In this document: one piece after another, positions 39,428 through 50,429 of the stretch
Numbering within the stretch: the stretch's first letter is position 1
Layout of the letters: each line of letters begins with the position of its first letter
From: UBA4742 sp963773335
GTDB taxonomy: Bacteria > Actinomycetota > Acidimicrobiia > Acidimicrobiales > Acidimicrobilacustridaceae
Reading direction: 5' to 3'
Length of the DNA stretch: 64,000 nucleotides
NCBI GenBank assembly: GCA_963773335.1
Contig: CAVZAT010000004.1
Span: 744,001 to 808,000, forward strand
Position numbers and translations under genes: made by a program
The notes under the pieces: model-generated
What the model saw: the letters and a program-made list of their open reading frames with translations, nothing else
Database searches by the model: none
What the model was told of the DNA's origin: nothing

Positions 39428-40642
39428 CTACCGCTCGACGTAGCCCTCTCCGGCGCGCTCGTCGGGTTCTTCGGGCGGCTCGAACCCCCTCCGGAACCAG
39501 CGGTGTCGCCGCACCGGCTCAGCGGTCATGGGTGACTCCACCACTTCGTGCCGGCTGAAGTAGGTGGATCCCACGGCCTGCAACACGGCGGCCACCGGGA
39601 GGGCGATCAGGGCCCCGATGGCGCCGAACAACCCGGCCCCGGCCAGCACCGAGCCGAAGGCCACCGCCGGGTGCAGCGCCATCGTCCGGGCGGTGATGCG
39701 CGGGGCCATGAAGTAGTTCTCGATCTGCTGGAACACGACCGCGAACACGACCACCCAGATGGCTTTGACCGGATCGACGGCCAGGGCGATGAGTACCGGG
39801 AAGCCGTTGGCGATGTAGGTGCCGACCACCGGCACGAACTGCGAGACCACGCCCACGAACAGGGCCAGGGCCAGGGCATAGGGAATGCCGATGACCACGA
39901 AGGCGATGTAGTGGAACACGGCCTGGATGATCCCGAGCAGCAGCCGCGAGTACAGGTAGCCGCCCGTCTTCTGGATGGCCACCTCCCAGTTGGCCAGAAC
40001 CTCGCGCTGGCGGTCCGGGCGCATGAACGAGCAGATCAGGCGGCGGAACCGAGGCCCGTCGGCCACCAGGTAGAAGGTGAAGAGCAGGATGGTGAAGAAC
40101 TGGAAGATCACGTCCAGCGCGCTCAGGCTGAAACCCAGGGCGTTGCCGGCCAGGTGCGTGGCGAAGCCCCGGATCGGCCCGTTGGGATCGTTGAACTCCT
40201 TCGAGATCTGCTTGTTGGTCAGATGGGTGCCGAAGTTGCGGTTGATCCAGCGCTCCAGGTTCTGGCTCTTGGCCGGTGCCTGATCGATGAACTGGGTGAC
40301 CTGGTCGACGATCAGCTTGCCGATCAGACCGAAGAAGATGACCAGGCTGCCCAACAGGACCCCAAGCACCAGGGCCGTGGCCGGACCTCGGCGCCATCCC
40401 CGGCGGGCCAACGAGTCGACCGCGGGCTCCAGGGCGAAGGACAGGAAGAGAGCCACGACGAACGTCAGCAGCAGCTGGTGCAGGCGGGTCAGCAGCCAGC
40501 TGCCCGCCAGCAGGGCCACCACCGCGACGAACACCAGCAGGATGACGCGGGGGATCCACGGCGGCATCTGCTCTCGGGTGGCCGGGGCGGGCGCTCCCGG
40601 GTTCGGGGGTGTGCCGGCCGAAGCGCTCGGCCCTTGGTCCAT
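39428..40642 (-). CDS. AI-2E family transporter
   Basis: This 404-residue polytopic membrane protein (PF01594, TqsA/YdiK type) has 'ILLVFVAVVALLAGSWLLTR', 'FVVALFLSFALEPAVDSLAR', and an extracytoplasmic loop with 'DQAPAKSQNLERWINRNFGT'. Late helices include 'IPYALALALFVGVVSQFVPV' and 'VGTYIANGFPVLIAL', the family signature. Members export small molecules such as AI-2 or act as sodium-proton antiporters; the substrate here is unknown. N- and C-termini are charged and cytoplasmic. Confidence 0.9.
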   Translation of the reverse strand: MDQGPSASAGTPPNPGAPAPATREQMPPWIPRVILLVFVAVVALLAGSWLLTRLHQLLLTFVVALFLSFALEPAVDSLARRGWRRGPATALVLGVLLGSLVIFFGLIGKLIVDQVTQFIDQAPAKSQNLERWINRNFGTHLTNKQISKEFNDPNGPIRGFATHLAGNALGFSLSALDVIFQFFTILLFTFYLVADGPRFRRLICSFMRPDRQREVLANWEVAIQKTGGYLYSRLLLGIIQAVFHYIAFVVIGIPYALALALFVGVVSQFVPVVGTYIANGFPVLIALAVDPVKAIWVVVFAVVFQQIENYFMAPRITARTMALHPAVAFGSVLAGAGLFGAIGALIALPVAAVLQAVGSTYFSRHEVVESPMTAEPVRRHRWFRRGFEPPEEPDERAGEGYVER

Positions 40643-40717
40643 GCCCGCACGGTGGCACGCCCGAGCCCCGAGTCGGTGGATGCCTGATCCGGACCGGCCG
40701 GGCCCTGGTGAGGTGGC

Positions 40718-41584
40718 CTAGGCGAAGGGTCGGTCCTCCCACCAGGGGTACCAGTCCGGCATGTCCTGGCTGGGCTTCATGGTCCAAGAAGCCGGTCGCT
40801 TCTCCAAGAAGGCGGTGACGCCCTCCCGGGCATCGTCGCTTCGGCCTGAGTCGTAGATGGCCCGCGAGTCGATCTTGTGGGCTTCCATCGGATGATCAGC
40901 TCCCAGCAGGCGCCACAGCAGCTGGCGGGTGAGGGCGGCGGATACGGGTGCAGCGTTGGTGGCGATCTCCCGGGCCAGGCCCCGGGCCACCCCCAGCACC
41001 TCGTCGGCCGGGTGGATGCTGCGCACCAGGCCCCCGGCCAGCGCCTCGGGTGCCCGGAACAGCCGGGCCGTGAGGCACCACTCCAGGGCCTGGCTGATGC
41101 CCACCACCCGGGGCAGGAACCAGCTGGACGCGGCCTCGGGGACGATGCCGCGGCTGGCGAACACGAAGCCCACCTTGGCGTCGTCGGCCAGGATGCGGAT
41201 GTCCATGGGCAGCGTCATGGTCACGCCGATGCCGACCGCCGAGCCGTTCATGGCCGCGATCACCGGCTTGGTGCACTCGAAGATGCGCAGCGTGACCCGT
41301 CCGCCGGTGTCACGGGGCACGGTGTCGCGCTTGGGACGGGAGCCGGGAGCTGCGTCGGCGTTGAAGGTATCGCCGCCGCCGGCCAGGTCGGCGCCGGCGC
41401 AGAAGGCACGGCCCCGGCCGGTGACGATGACGGCCCGGACGTCGTCATCCGCGTCCACCCGATCGAATGCGTCGATCAGCTCCCGCATCATCGTGACCGT
41501 GAAGGCGTTGAGACGATCCGGCCGATCGAGGGTGATCGTGGCCACCTGGTCCTCGACCTCGTAGGCGATCTCGGTGTAGTCCAT
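40718..41584 (-). CDS. Enoyl-CoA hydratase/isomerase (crotonase family)
   Basis: This 288-residue crotonase has 'VATITLDRPDRLNAFTVTMM', the oxyanion segment 'GRGRAFCAGADLAGGGD', 'KPVIAAMNGSAVGIGVTM' and 'ASRGIVPEAASSWFLPRVVG', where the Glu of 'GIVPEAASSW' is the hydratase/isomerase catalytic position. The C-terminus 'FLEKRPASWTMKPSQDMPDW' is long, as in actinobacterial EchA-type proteins. It likely acts in fatty-acid or steroid side-chain oxidation. ATG 41584 (MDYTEIAYEV) is preferred over MAGWGMDYT five codons upstream. Confidence 0.9.
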   Translation of the reverse strand: MDYTEIAYEVEDQVATITLDRPDRLNAFTVTMMRELIDAFDRVDADDDVRAVIVTGRGRAFCAGADLAGGGDTFNADAAPGSRPKRDTVPRDTGGRVTLRIFECTKPVIAAMNGSAVGIGVTMTLPMDIRILADDAKVGFVFASRGIVPEAASSWFLPRVVGISQALEWCLTARLFRAPEALAGGLVRSIHPADEVLGVARGLAREIATNAAPVSAALTRQLLWRLLGADHPMEAHKIDSRAIYDSGRSDDAREGVTAFLEKRPASWTMKPSQDMPDWYPWWEDRPFA

Positions 41585-41608
41585 ACCCCAGCCTGCCACC
41601 GGGAGCCC

Positions 41609-42520
41609 TCAGGCCGCGATCCTGATGACCGCTCGGATCTCCCGCTCGACCTGATCTCCATGATGGACGAGGTCGTCGTAGGTGTACCGGATCGTGCGGT
41701 AGCCATGGAGGGCGGCGGCCCGATCGCGCTGCCGGTCGCGTTCGAAGTCGGCGACACGCGTGTGCCAACGGCGTCCGTCCGCTTCGATGATGACCGGATC
41801 GTGGACGAGCACGGCGTCGACCCGCTCGTGAGGAGCCCAAGACATGGCCGCCTGCCGGCGATGGCGAGGCATGCCTGGCCGCTCGAGGATCTCGTACAGT
41901 CTGGCTTCCAGGACCGACTCGGGTGGAACCTCCTGGTTCGGCGATCGCACCTCGATCAACCGACGAAGAACGGCCAGCCCCCTCCGGCGGCGGACAGCCA
42001 GCTCGAGGTAGCGCTCCTGGATCTCCTCGACGCTGGCGGCGCGGCGGGCCAGGACATCATCGAGTGCCGTGGCCACACGCCGGGGGTCGACGATGCCGGA
42101 GACGGCGAAGATCGTGTCCACCACCGTGAGGCTCGGTATCCCGTCGACCAGGGTCGTTCGTACGTCATCGCGTCGCCGGACGAGGGCGAGGGGGCTGCGG
42201 TTCTGGGCATTGCCGGACACGACGATCTCTGGCCGGCCCGGCCTGAACCCGGCGACCTGGTGGAGCACGGCTGCCGACTTGCCACCCGCGGCCGCGTCGG
42301 GCTCTCCGAGGATGGCGGCCATGAGATTGCGCTCCCACGTGCCCGGGTACTGCGGGAGGGCATAGACCGACGCGGCCAGCGCCGACCAGCGTCGGCCTGC
42401 CAATCGCGTATCGATGGCCCGCGGGCTCAGCCCCGCAGCCAGGGCCTGACCCCGGGAGAAGGCGCCGCGTTGGCGGTGGGCGATGACGGCGACGGTGTGA
42501 TCAGCGGTTGTGGAGGTCAT
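41609..42520 (-). CDS. AbiEi-like N-terminal domain with C-terminal Vsr-like (DUF559) nuclease domain
   Basis: This 303-residue protein starts with an AbiEi_4-type winged helix ('QRGAFSRGQALAAGLSPRAI' + 'DTRLAGRRWSALAASVYALP'). A middle domain contains 'DGIPSLTVVDTIFAVSGIVD'. The C-terminal PD-(D/E)xK domain has 'RVDAVLVHDPVIIEADGRRW', then 'FERDRQRDRAAALHGYRTIR' + 'YTYDDL'. This fusion is widespread in actinobacteria as an orphan, without the AbiEii toxin partner, and none is adjacent here. It may be a regulator or DNA-repair-type nuclease. It starts just downstream of the nested-palindrome repeats. Confidence 0.82.
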   Translation of the reverse strand: MTSTTADHTVAVIAHRQRGAFSRGQALAAGLSPRAIDTRLAGRRWSALAASVYALPQYPGTWERNLMAAILGEPDAAAGGKSAAVLHQVAGFRPGRPEIVVSGNAQNRSPLALVRRRDDVRTTLVDGIPSLTVVDTIFAVSGIVDPRRVATALDDVLARRAASVEEIQERYLELAVRRRRGLAVLRRLIEVRSPNQEVPPESVLEARLYEILERPGMPRHRRQAAMSWAPHERVDAVLVHDPVIIEADGRRWHTRVADFERDRQRDRAAALHGYRTIRYTYDDLVHHGDQVEREIRAVIRIAA

Positions 42521-42573
42521 GGCGGCCATCCTGCCCGCGGGGTGTGACACGCCCGCCCCCGCGTCTCGACACG

Positions 42574-42681
42574 CTCCGGGCACATCCAGCCACCGAAACG
42601 GTGGTCAGACGTGCCCGGAGGTCAGAACCCCACGCTCCGGGCACATCCAGCCACCGAAACGGTGGTCAGACGTGCCCGGAG
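42574..42681. repeat. Two tandem copies of a nested 47-bp palindrome
   Basis: Copies at 42574-42620 and 42635-42681 are identical. Each has an outer 10-bp stem CTCCGGGCAC/GTGCCCGGAG and an inner stem CCACCG-AAA-CGGTGG, with short unpaired spacers between (ATCCAG and TCAGAC). Spacing is 61 bases. They lie between the ftsX stop and the AbiEi-like start and could be terminators, a REP-like mobile repeat or a structured RNA. Confidence 0.8.
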
Positions 42682-42726
42682 GGCGGGTTGGGCCGAGGCG
42701 CGTGGCTCGGGCTGGGCTGCCTCCGG

Positions 42727-43620
42727 TCAGACGTCGAGGAAGCGGGTGACGGCGACGCCGGCACCGATCACGCCCACCACGCAGCCGGTGACGAACATGA
42801 GCGCGTAGATGGTGAGCAGCTCACGGCCGGAGAGCACGAACCCGTTCACGAGCGGGAAGTCCTGCGGGTTGGGCAGCCAGCGCTGGAAGAACGGCTTGAA
42901 GCTGGCCAGCGCCACCACGGCCAGTCCGGCACCCACCACGCCCTGCACCAGACCTTCGAGCATGAACGGCACGCGGATGAACCAGTTGGTGGCTCCCACC
43001 AGCTTCATGACCTCGATCTCCCGGCGCCGGGCGAACATGGCCATGCGGATGGTGTTCAAGATCAGCAGGATGGCCGCCCCCAGCAGCACCAGGGCCACCA
43101 CGATGATGCCCACCGTCAGCCGTTGCGACAGCTCCTGCACCGCCCGGATGGTGGCCGAGGCATAGGACACCTCGCGCACGCCCGGCTTGGACTGGAACAG
43201 GTGGCCCAGTGTGTTGATGGCCTCCTCGCTCTTGCTCACCGGTACCACCCGGAACGAGGGCGGGAGCTCGCTGGGCGTCACGCTGGTGATCAGGTCGGGC
43301 TGACCCTTGAACAGCTGCTTGAACTCGACGTAGGACGCCTGCTGGTCGACGTAGGTGAAGCGCTGGACCCCCGGGTTGTTGCGCAGGTCCTGCGCAACGG
43401 CCTTGGTCTGGGCCGAGCTGGCGTTCGGCTTCATGAACACCACGAACTCGATGCCGCCCTGCCAGCGGCGGGTGGCGTTCTGGACGCCCTGGCGCAGCAT
43501 CAGCGACGCGCCGACCAGAGCCAGCGACACCACCACCGTCATGATCGACGCCAGGGTGATGGTGAAGTTGCGACTGAGGTTCGAGGCCGTCTCGCGGACG
43601 GCGTAATCGAGTTTGGGCAT
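42727..43620 (-). CDS. ftsX: Cell-division permease FtsX
   Basis: This 297-residue protein has four transmembrane helices: 'ITLASIMTVVVSLALVGASL' first, then a long extracytoplasmic loop (residues about 45-170), and three C-terminal helices beginning 'VGIIVVALVLLGAAILLILN'. 'FARRREIEVMKLVGATNWFI' is the FtsX signature cytoplasmic loop that contacts FtsE. With FtsE it transmits a division signal to peptidoglycan hydrolases outside the membrane. It follows ftsE by 12 bases. Confidence 0.95.
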   Translation of the reverse strand: MPKLDYAVRETASNLSRNFTITLASIMTVVVSLALVGASLMLRQGVQNATRRWQGGIEFVVFMKPNASSAQTKAVAQDLRNNPGVQRFTYVDQQASYVEFKQLFKGQPDLITSVTPSELPPSFRVVPVSKSEEAINTLGHLFQSKPGVREVSYASATIRAVQELSQRLTVGIIVVALVLLGAAILLILNTIRMAMFARRREIEVMKLVGATNWFIRVPFMLEGLVQGVVGAGLAVVALASFKPFFQRWLPNPQDFPLVNGFVLSGRELLTIYALMFVTGCVVGVIGAGVAVTRFLDV

Positions 43621-43632
43621 GAGGGTGAGGTC

Positions 43633-44310
43633 CTACTCGTAGACGCCGCGCGACTGGTCGCGGACGATGGCGCCGCGGTCGAGCTCGATGACCCGTCGCC
43701 GCATGGTGTCGACGATGCCGCGATCGTGGGTGGCCATCACCACGGTCGTGCCCGTCTTGTTGATGCGGTCCAGCAGCCGCATGATACCGACCGAGGTGGC
43801 CGGGTCCAGGTTCCCTGTGGGCTCGTCGGCCAGCAGGATCAGCGGTCGGTTGACGAACGCCCGGGCGATCGAGACCCGCTGCTGCTCCCCGCCCGACAGC
43901 TCGGTGGGCAGGCTGGTGGCCTTGTGGCCCAGCCCGACCAGGTCGAGGATGGCCGGCACCTGGGTGTCGATGACGTGGCGGGGCCGCCCGATCACCTCGA
44001 GGGCAAAGGCCACGTTCTCCGCCACCGACTTGTTCGACAGGAGCTTGAAGTCCTGGAACACGCACCCGATGTTGCGGCGCAGGAACGGCACCTTCCAACT
44101 CGAGAGCTCGCCGATGTCCTTGCCCGCCACGAAGATGTGACCCTGCTCGGGCACCTCCTCCTTGTTCAGCAACCGGATGAAGGTGGACTTGCCGGACCCG
44201 GAGGGACCGACCAGGAAGACGAACTCGCCCTTTTCGATGTTGACGTTGGCGTCGCGGAGGGCGGCGACCTCACCCTTGTAGGTCTTGGTCACGCTTTCGA
44301 GGCGAATCAT
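43633..44310 (-). CDS. ftsE: Cell-division ATP-binding protein FtsE
   Basis: This 225-residue ABC ATPase has Walker A 'LVGPSGSGKSTFIRLL', a Q-loop region around 'FQDFKLL', signature 'LSGGEQQRVSIARAFVNRPL', Walker B 'LILLADEPTGNLDP' and H-loop 'TVVMATHDRGIV'. 'MIRLESVTKTYKGEVAALRD' is a standard FtsE start. It pairs with FtsX to energise septal wall hydrolysis. The gene order prfB-ftsE-ftsX is the conserved actinobacterial arrangement, though smpB, normally next, is at 18 kb. Confidence 0.96.
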   Translation of the reverse strand: MIRLESVTKTYKGEVAALRDANVNIEKGEFVFLVGPSGSGKSTFIRLLNKEEVPEQGHIFVAGKDIGELSSWKVPFLRRNIGCVFQDFKLLSNKSVAENVAFALEVIGRPRHVIDTQVPAILDLVGLGHKATSLPTELSGGEQQRVSIARAFVNRPLILLADEPTGNLDPATSVGIMRLLDRINKTGTTVVMATHDRGIVDTMRRRVIELDRGAIVRDQSRGVYE

Positions 44311-44366
44311 GTTGCGATCACGTTACTAGCGGCCCGACCCCAGATGGCGACACCCCCCAGGGGGCC

Positions 44367-45488
44367 TCAGCCTGCCTCGTCGACCTGGGACGACGCCCGC
44401 ATCCAGCGCAGATAGGCCTCCATGAAGGGATCCAGATCGCCGTCGAGCACGCCGTCCACGTTGCCGGTCTCGTAATCGGTACGCAGATCCTTGACCATCT
44501 GGTAGGGCTGGAGCACGTAGGAGCGGATCTGGCTGCCGAACCCCACCGACCGCTGCTCGCCCCGGATGCCCTCCAACTCGGCCAGGCGCTCCTGATCCTG
44601 GCGCTCGGCCAACTTGGCCCTGAGGATCTGCATGGCCCGGTCCTTGTTCTGGTGCTGGCTGCGCTCGTTCTGGCACGAGACCACGATGCCGGTGGGCAAA
44701 TGGGTGATCCGCACCGCCGAGTCGGTCACGTTGACGTGCTGGCCGCCGGCCCCCGAGGAGCGGTAGACATCGATGCGCAGGTCCTTCTTCTCGTCGATCT
44801 CGATGTCGGGGACGTCCTCCAGGAACGGCGTGACCTTGAGCGCGGCGAAGGCGGTCTGTCGCTTCCCCTGGGCGTTGAACGGGGAGATGCGCACCAGCCG
44901 GTGCACGCCGTGCTCGGAGCGCAGCCGTCCGTAGGCGTGGCGGCCCCGCACCAGGAACGTGGCCGAGGAGATCCCCGCCTCGGACCCGGGTGACACCTCG
45001 TCGAGCTCGACGTCGAAGCCGCGTTGCTCGGCCCAGCGCAGATCCATGCGCAGCAACATGTTGGCCCAGTCCTGCGCATCGGCTCCGCCCTCGCCCGACT
45101 GGATCTCGCAGATGGCATCGGCCTCGTCGTGGTCCCCGGTGAACAACGACCGCAGCTCCAGCTCGTCGAACGCCCGGGCCAGCGAGGCCAGTGACTCGTC
45201 CAGCTCGCCCGACACCGAGTCGTCGCCCTCCTCGCGGGCCAGCTCGTCGAGCGTCTCGGCATCGTCGATGCGCCCGGCCAGGTCGTCCCACAGATCCAGG
45301 TCCTCGTTGGTCGCGGCCAACTCACCGTTCACCTTGCGGGCCTGGTCGGGGTCGTCCCACAGGTCCGGGCGCGACGCCTCGACCTCGAGCTGAGGCCGGG
45401 CGCGACGCAACTCGTCGATGCGCAGGTACCCCTGGGCCTCGGCCAGGCGACGCCGCAGCGCGGCCAGGTCATCGGTCAGGTCACGCAC
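44367..45488 (-). CDS. prfB: Peptide chain release factor 2
   Basis: This 373-residue RF2 has an N-terminal helical domain, the stop-codon-reading SPF motif in 'LVRISPFNAQGKRQTAF', the catalytic GGQ in 'RSSGAGGQHVNVTDSAVRI', and 'NERSQHQNKDRAMQILRAKL'. It releases nascent chains at UGA and UAA. The reading frame is continuous, so the autoregulatory UGA frameshift found in many bacterial prfB genes is absent, as usual in actinobacteria. It lies between secA and ftsE on the same strand. Confidence 0.96.
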   Translation of the reverse strand: MRDLTDDLAALRRRLAEAQGYLRIDELRRARPQLEVEASRPDLWDDPDQARKVNGELAATNEDLDLWDDLAGRIDDAETLDELAREEGDDSVSGELDESLASLARAFDELELRSLFTGDHDEADAICEIQSGEGGADAQDWANMLLRMDLRWAEQRGFDVELDEVSPGSEAGISSATFLVRGRHAYGRLRSEHGVHRLVRISPFNAQGKRQTAFAALKVTPFLEDVPDIEIDEKKDLRIDVYRSSGAGGQHVNVTDSAVRITHLPTGIVVSCQNERSQHQNKDRAMQILRAKLAERQDQERLAELEGIRGEQRSVGFGSQIRSYVLQPYQMVKDLRTDYETGNVDGVLDGDLDPFMEAYLRWMRASSQVDEAG

Positions 45489-45527
45489 GGCCGTTCCCGC
45501 ACCCCTCGGGTTCAGGTCGCCTCGCGC

Positions 45528-48259
<2,732 letters not shown>

Positions 48260-48285
48260 GAGAACGAGGAGTCTACCCGGGGCAC

Positions 48286-49042
48286 CTACCCGGGCTCGGT
48301 GCGGGCCGACCCCTCGAGGTGGCCCGGAGCCACCTGATCTTCGAGGTCGCTCGGCGCGCTCAGCGACGGGTTCCCGACCGAGTAGGCCATGGCCTCGGTG
48401 CGGGCGTGGCGGTGCAGCACGGACAGCGCGTTGGCCACCGCGCCCGCGTACCGACGCCATCTCGACGTCGCGGGCCCGCGCCGCCTCGGCCATGGTCTGG
48501 CCTCCGGCCAGCGAGTCCAGCAGCTCGAACACCTCAGGATCGAGGCGGGGCGGCACGAGCTCCTGTTGCAGCGACGCGGCCTGACGGGCCAGCGCGGCGT
48601 GCGCGTCGCGCAGGGCGGCCATGTCGCGGGCCTCCAACCAGGGCCGCCCCCAGGCCGCCTGCTCGGTGATGGCCACGGCCAACGCCGGTGCCTCCTCGCG
48701 GCGCACCACGGCGAGGGCACCGACCCGCAGGGCGCGACTGCGTGCCTCGGCGTCGTCGGGACCGCACATGACCACGAATCGGGCGCTGGGCACGAGCTCA
48801 CCGATCGAGGCGATCAGGCCCACCCCGGCCAGCCCGGGCAGACCCAGCCCCAGCCACACCACGTCGGGGGTGGACTCGATGGCATCGGCCAGCGCCGTCT
48901 CGCCGCCGTCCGCCTCGGCCACCACCTCGATGTGGGGGCCGGCCTCGAGCGCCACCGTGAGCTGACGTCGCCCGACGGCCCCGTCGTCGCACACGAGCAC
49001 GCTGATGCTGGCATCGCTCCACTTGCCCGGGTCGGCGAACAC
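48286..49042 (-). CDS. Response-regulator-like protein with atypical receiver and C-terminal HTH (one-base frameshift)
   Basis: About 251 residues after repair. The receiver-like domain begins 'ASISVLVCDDGAVGRRQLTV', but the phospho-acceptor position reads 'PDVVWLGLGLPGLAG' with Gly65 where the Asp should be. Residues 'FVVMCGPDDAEARSRALRVG' complete the fold. The C-terminal LuxR-like HTH 'GGQTMAEAARARDVEMA' continues, after removal of a base near 48451-48458, as 'YAGAVANALSVLHRHARTEA'. Signalling by phosphorylation therefore seems unlikely. It lies between hpf and secA. GTG 49042. Confidence 0.72.
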
Positions 49043-49044
49043 GA

Positions 49045-49359
49045 TCAGGCCTTGTGCCCGCGGGGCGAGACCTTGCTCTTGAGCTTGATCAGCTGCGGTT
49101 CGAGCTTCTCCACCGCCAGATCCAGCGCGCCGAAGCCGTCGGCCGCAGCCACCTTGCACTGCACCCGATGGCCATGACCCTCCATCAGGACCTCGCAGAT
49201 CTCCCGGTCGGCGATGCGCGGGTTGCGCTCCTCGGCGAAGTGCACCCGCGCGATGTCCATCCCCTCCACGAATCGGGCCAGTCGCCCGATCTTGCGCTGG
49301 GTGGCCGCCACCAGGGCATCGGAGGGCTCAGCTCCCCTGCTGCTGATCGTGATGTCCAC
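49045..49359 (-). CDS. hpf: Ribosome hibernation-promoting factor (short form)
   Basis: This 104-residue beta-alpha-beta-beta-beta-alpha protein reads 'MDITISSRGAEPSDALVAAT', 'QRKIGRLARFVEGMDIARVH', 'ICEVLMEGHGHRVQCKVAAA', 'DGFGALDLAVEKLEPQLIKL' + 'KSK'. The 'D.F.ALD.AVEKLE.QL' helix is diagnostic of HPF/YfiA. Actinobacterial HPF is usually the long form (about 220 residues) with a dimerisation domain; here only the core is present. It binds the 30S decoding region in stationary phase. The next gene starts 2 bases beyond the stop. Confidence 0.9.
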   Translation of the reverse strand: MDITISSRGAEPSDALVAATQRKIGRLARFVEGMDIARVHFAEERNPRIADREICEVLMEGHGHRVQCKVAAADGFGALDLAVEKLEPQLIKLKSKVSPRGHKA

Positions 49360-49410
49360 ATCGTCTCCAGGGGCCGGGACCGTTGGCAGGATCGTAGGGC
49401 CCCCGGGGGT

Positions 49411-49683
49411 TCAGCGCAGCCGGTCGCAGACCAGGCGTCCCACCATGCGTTGAGCCAGGTCCTCCGCACTGGGCTGATCACCTGACTCGAGGCGCTGACG
49501 GGCCTCGGCCAGGCGGTCGTCGCGGATGGCCGGAGAGTCCATCAGCTGCTTGACCAGGCCTACCGGGCAGGCCACCGGCTCAGCGTCGGTGCTCGGTGGT
49601 GCGACCGCCTCGGCGGAGCCGTCCCGATCGGGCCCGGTGAGCGCCTGCAACGATCGCTGGACCTGCAACTCGGTCACCTGCAT
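49411..49683 (-). CDS. FlgM-like anti-sigma factor (tentative)
   Basis: This 90-residue protein has a C-terminal half 'GLVKQLMDSPAIRDDRLAEA' + 'RQRLESGDQPSAEDLAQRMV' + 'GRLVCDRLR' that matches the FlgM pattern (R...AR..I..G.Y.V....IA..M). The N-terminal half is disordered and polar, as in FlgM. FlgM binds and inhibits the flagellar sigma factor FliA. No other flagellar gene is in the window, so this is a tentative call. ATG 49683 is used because upstream in-frame sequence has no start with a ribosome site. Confidence 0.5.
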   Translation of the reverse strand: MQVTELQVQRSLQALTGPDRDGSAEAVAPPSTDAEPVACPVGLVKQLMDSPAIRDDRLAEARQRLESGDQPSAEDLAQRMVGRLVCDRLR

Positions 49684-49757
49684 GTCCGTGAGCTCCGATC
49701 GGCCATCGTCTGCATCTCGCCCTCTATCTCGACCGACCTGACGCGTGTCTTGAGTGC

Positions 49758-50375
49758 CTACCCGCCCCCGGCGTGGCGCGGGGTGCAGGCCGCGGTGATG
49801 GCCACCACCTGCGCCGCGCCACCTCGGCGCAGGGCCGCCGACGCCGCCGCCAGGGTGGCTCCGGTGGTGATGACGTCGTCGACCACCACCACGTGGGCGG
49901 GGCTGGGGCGCCTGGCCGCGAAGTGGGGACCGAGCCGGCGCTGAGCCAGCGTGCGCCCGGTCTGGGCCCCGCCACCGCCGCGGCGCAGGAGGTCCGGGCA
50001 CGGCAGGTCGACCACCTCGGCCAGCCCCCGGGCCAGCAGCCGGGACTGGTCGTAGCCCCGCCGGCGCTGGCGTGAACGGCTCGTGGGCGCCCAGGTGACG
50101 GCCTCGAAACCGGCCGGATCGACCAGCTCGGCCATGGCCGAGCCCAGCAACCGACCGAGCTCGCGCCCGTTGCGGTACTTCAGCGCCACCACCAGATCAC
50201 GGCCGCGGCCCTCGAAGCGGAACAGGCTCCGACACGAGTCTGGACCCTGGCCGACGCCGAGCGGGCCGCCCCCGACCAGGTCGACCGCGGCGGGCTGGCG
50301 CAACGCGTCGAGACACGACAGGCACACCACGGGCCCGGGGGTTGCGCATCCCTGGCAGCGCCGCTCCAACCACAT
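49758..50375 (-). CDS. comF: ComF family phosphoribosyltransferase-like protein
   Basis: This 205-residue protein has an N-terminal zinc-finger-like cluster ('CQGCATPGPVVCLSCLDAL'), 'FRFEGRGRDLVVALKYRNGR' (KY.g), 'RQRRRGYDQSRLLARGLAEV' (RGfNQ-like) and the PRPP-binding loop 'HVVVVDDVITTGATLAAA'. This is the complete ComF/GntX pattern. ComF is linked to DNA uptake and to handling of imported single-stranded DNA. It is separated from the FlgM-like gene by 74 bases. Confidence 0.92.
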   Translation of the reverse strand: MWLERRCQGCATPGPVVCLSCLDALRQPAAVDLVGGGPLGVGQGPDSCRSLFRFEGRGRDLVVALKYRNGRELGRLLGSAMAELVDPAGFEAVTWAPTSRSRQRRRGYDQSRLLARGLAEVVDLPCPDLLRRGGGGAQTGRTLAQRRLGPHFAARRPSPAHVVVVDDVITTGATLAAASAALRRGGAAQVVAITAACTPRHAGGG

Positions 50376-50429
50376 GCCGCCGACGCTAGCCAGGGGGTAC
50401 GACAGCCGAGCCGAGCCGAGCCGGAGGCG

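Noticed and set aside
38282..39535. 417-residue plus-strand open frame opposite the BI-1 protein
   Set aside because: Asp/His/Glu/Gln-rich shadow of a seven-helix membrane protein; no independent support.
44367..45488. Programmed UGA frameshift in prfB
   Set aside because: The reading frame is continuous from the start codon through the GGQ motif.
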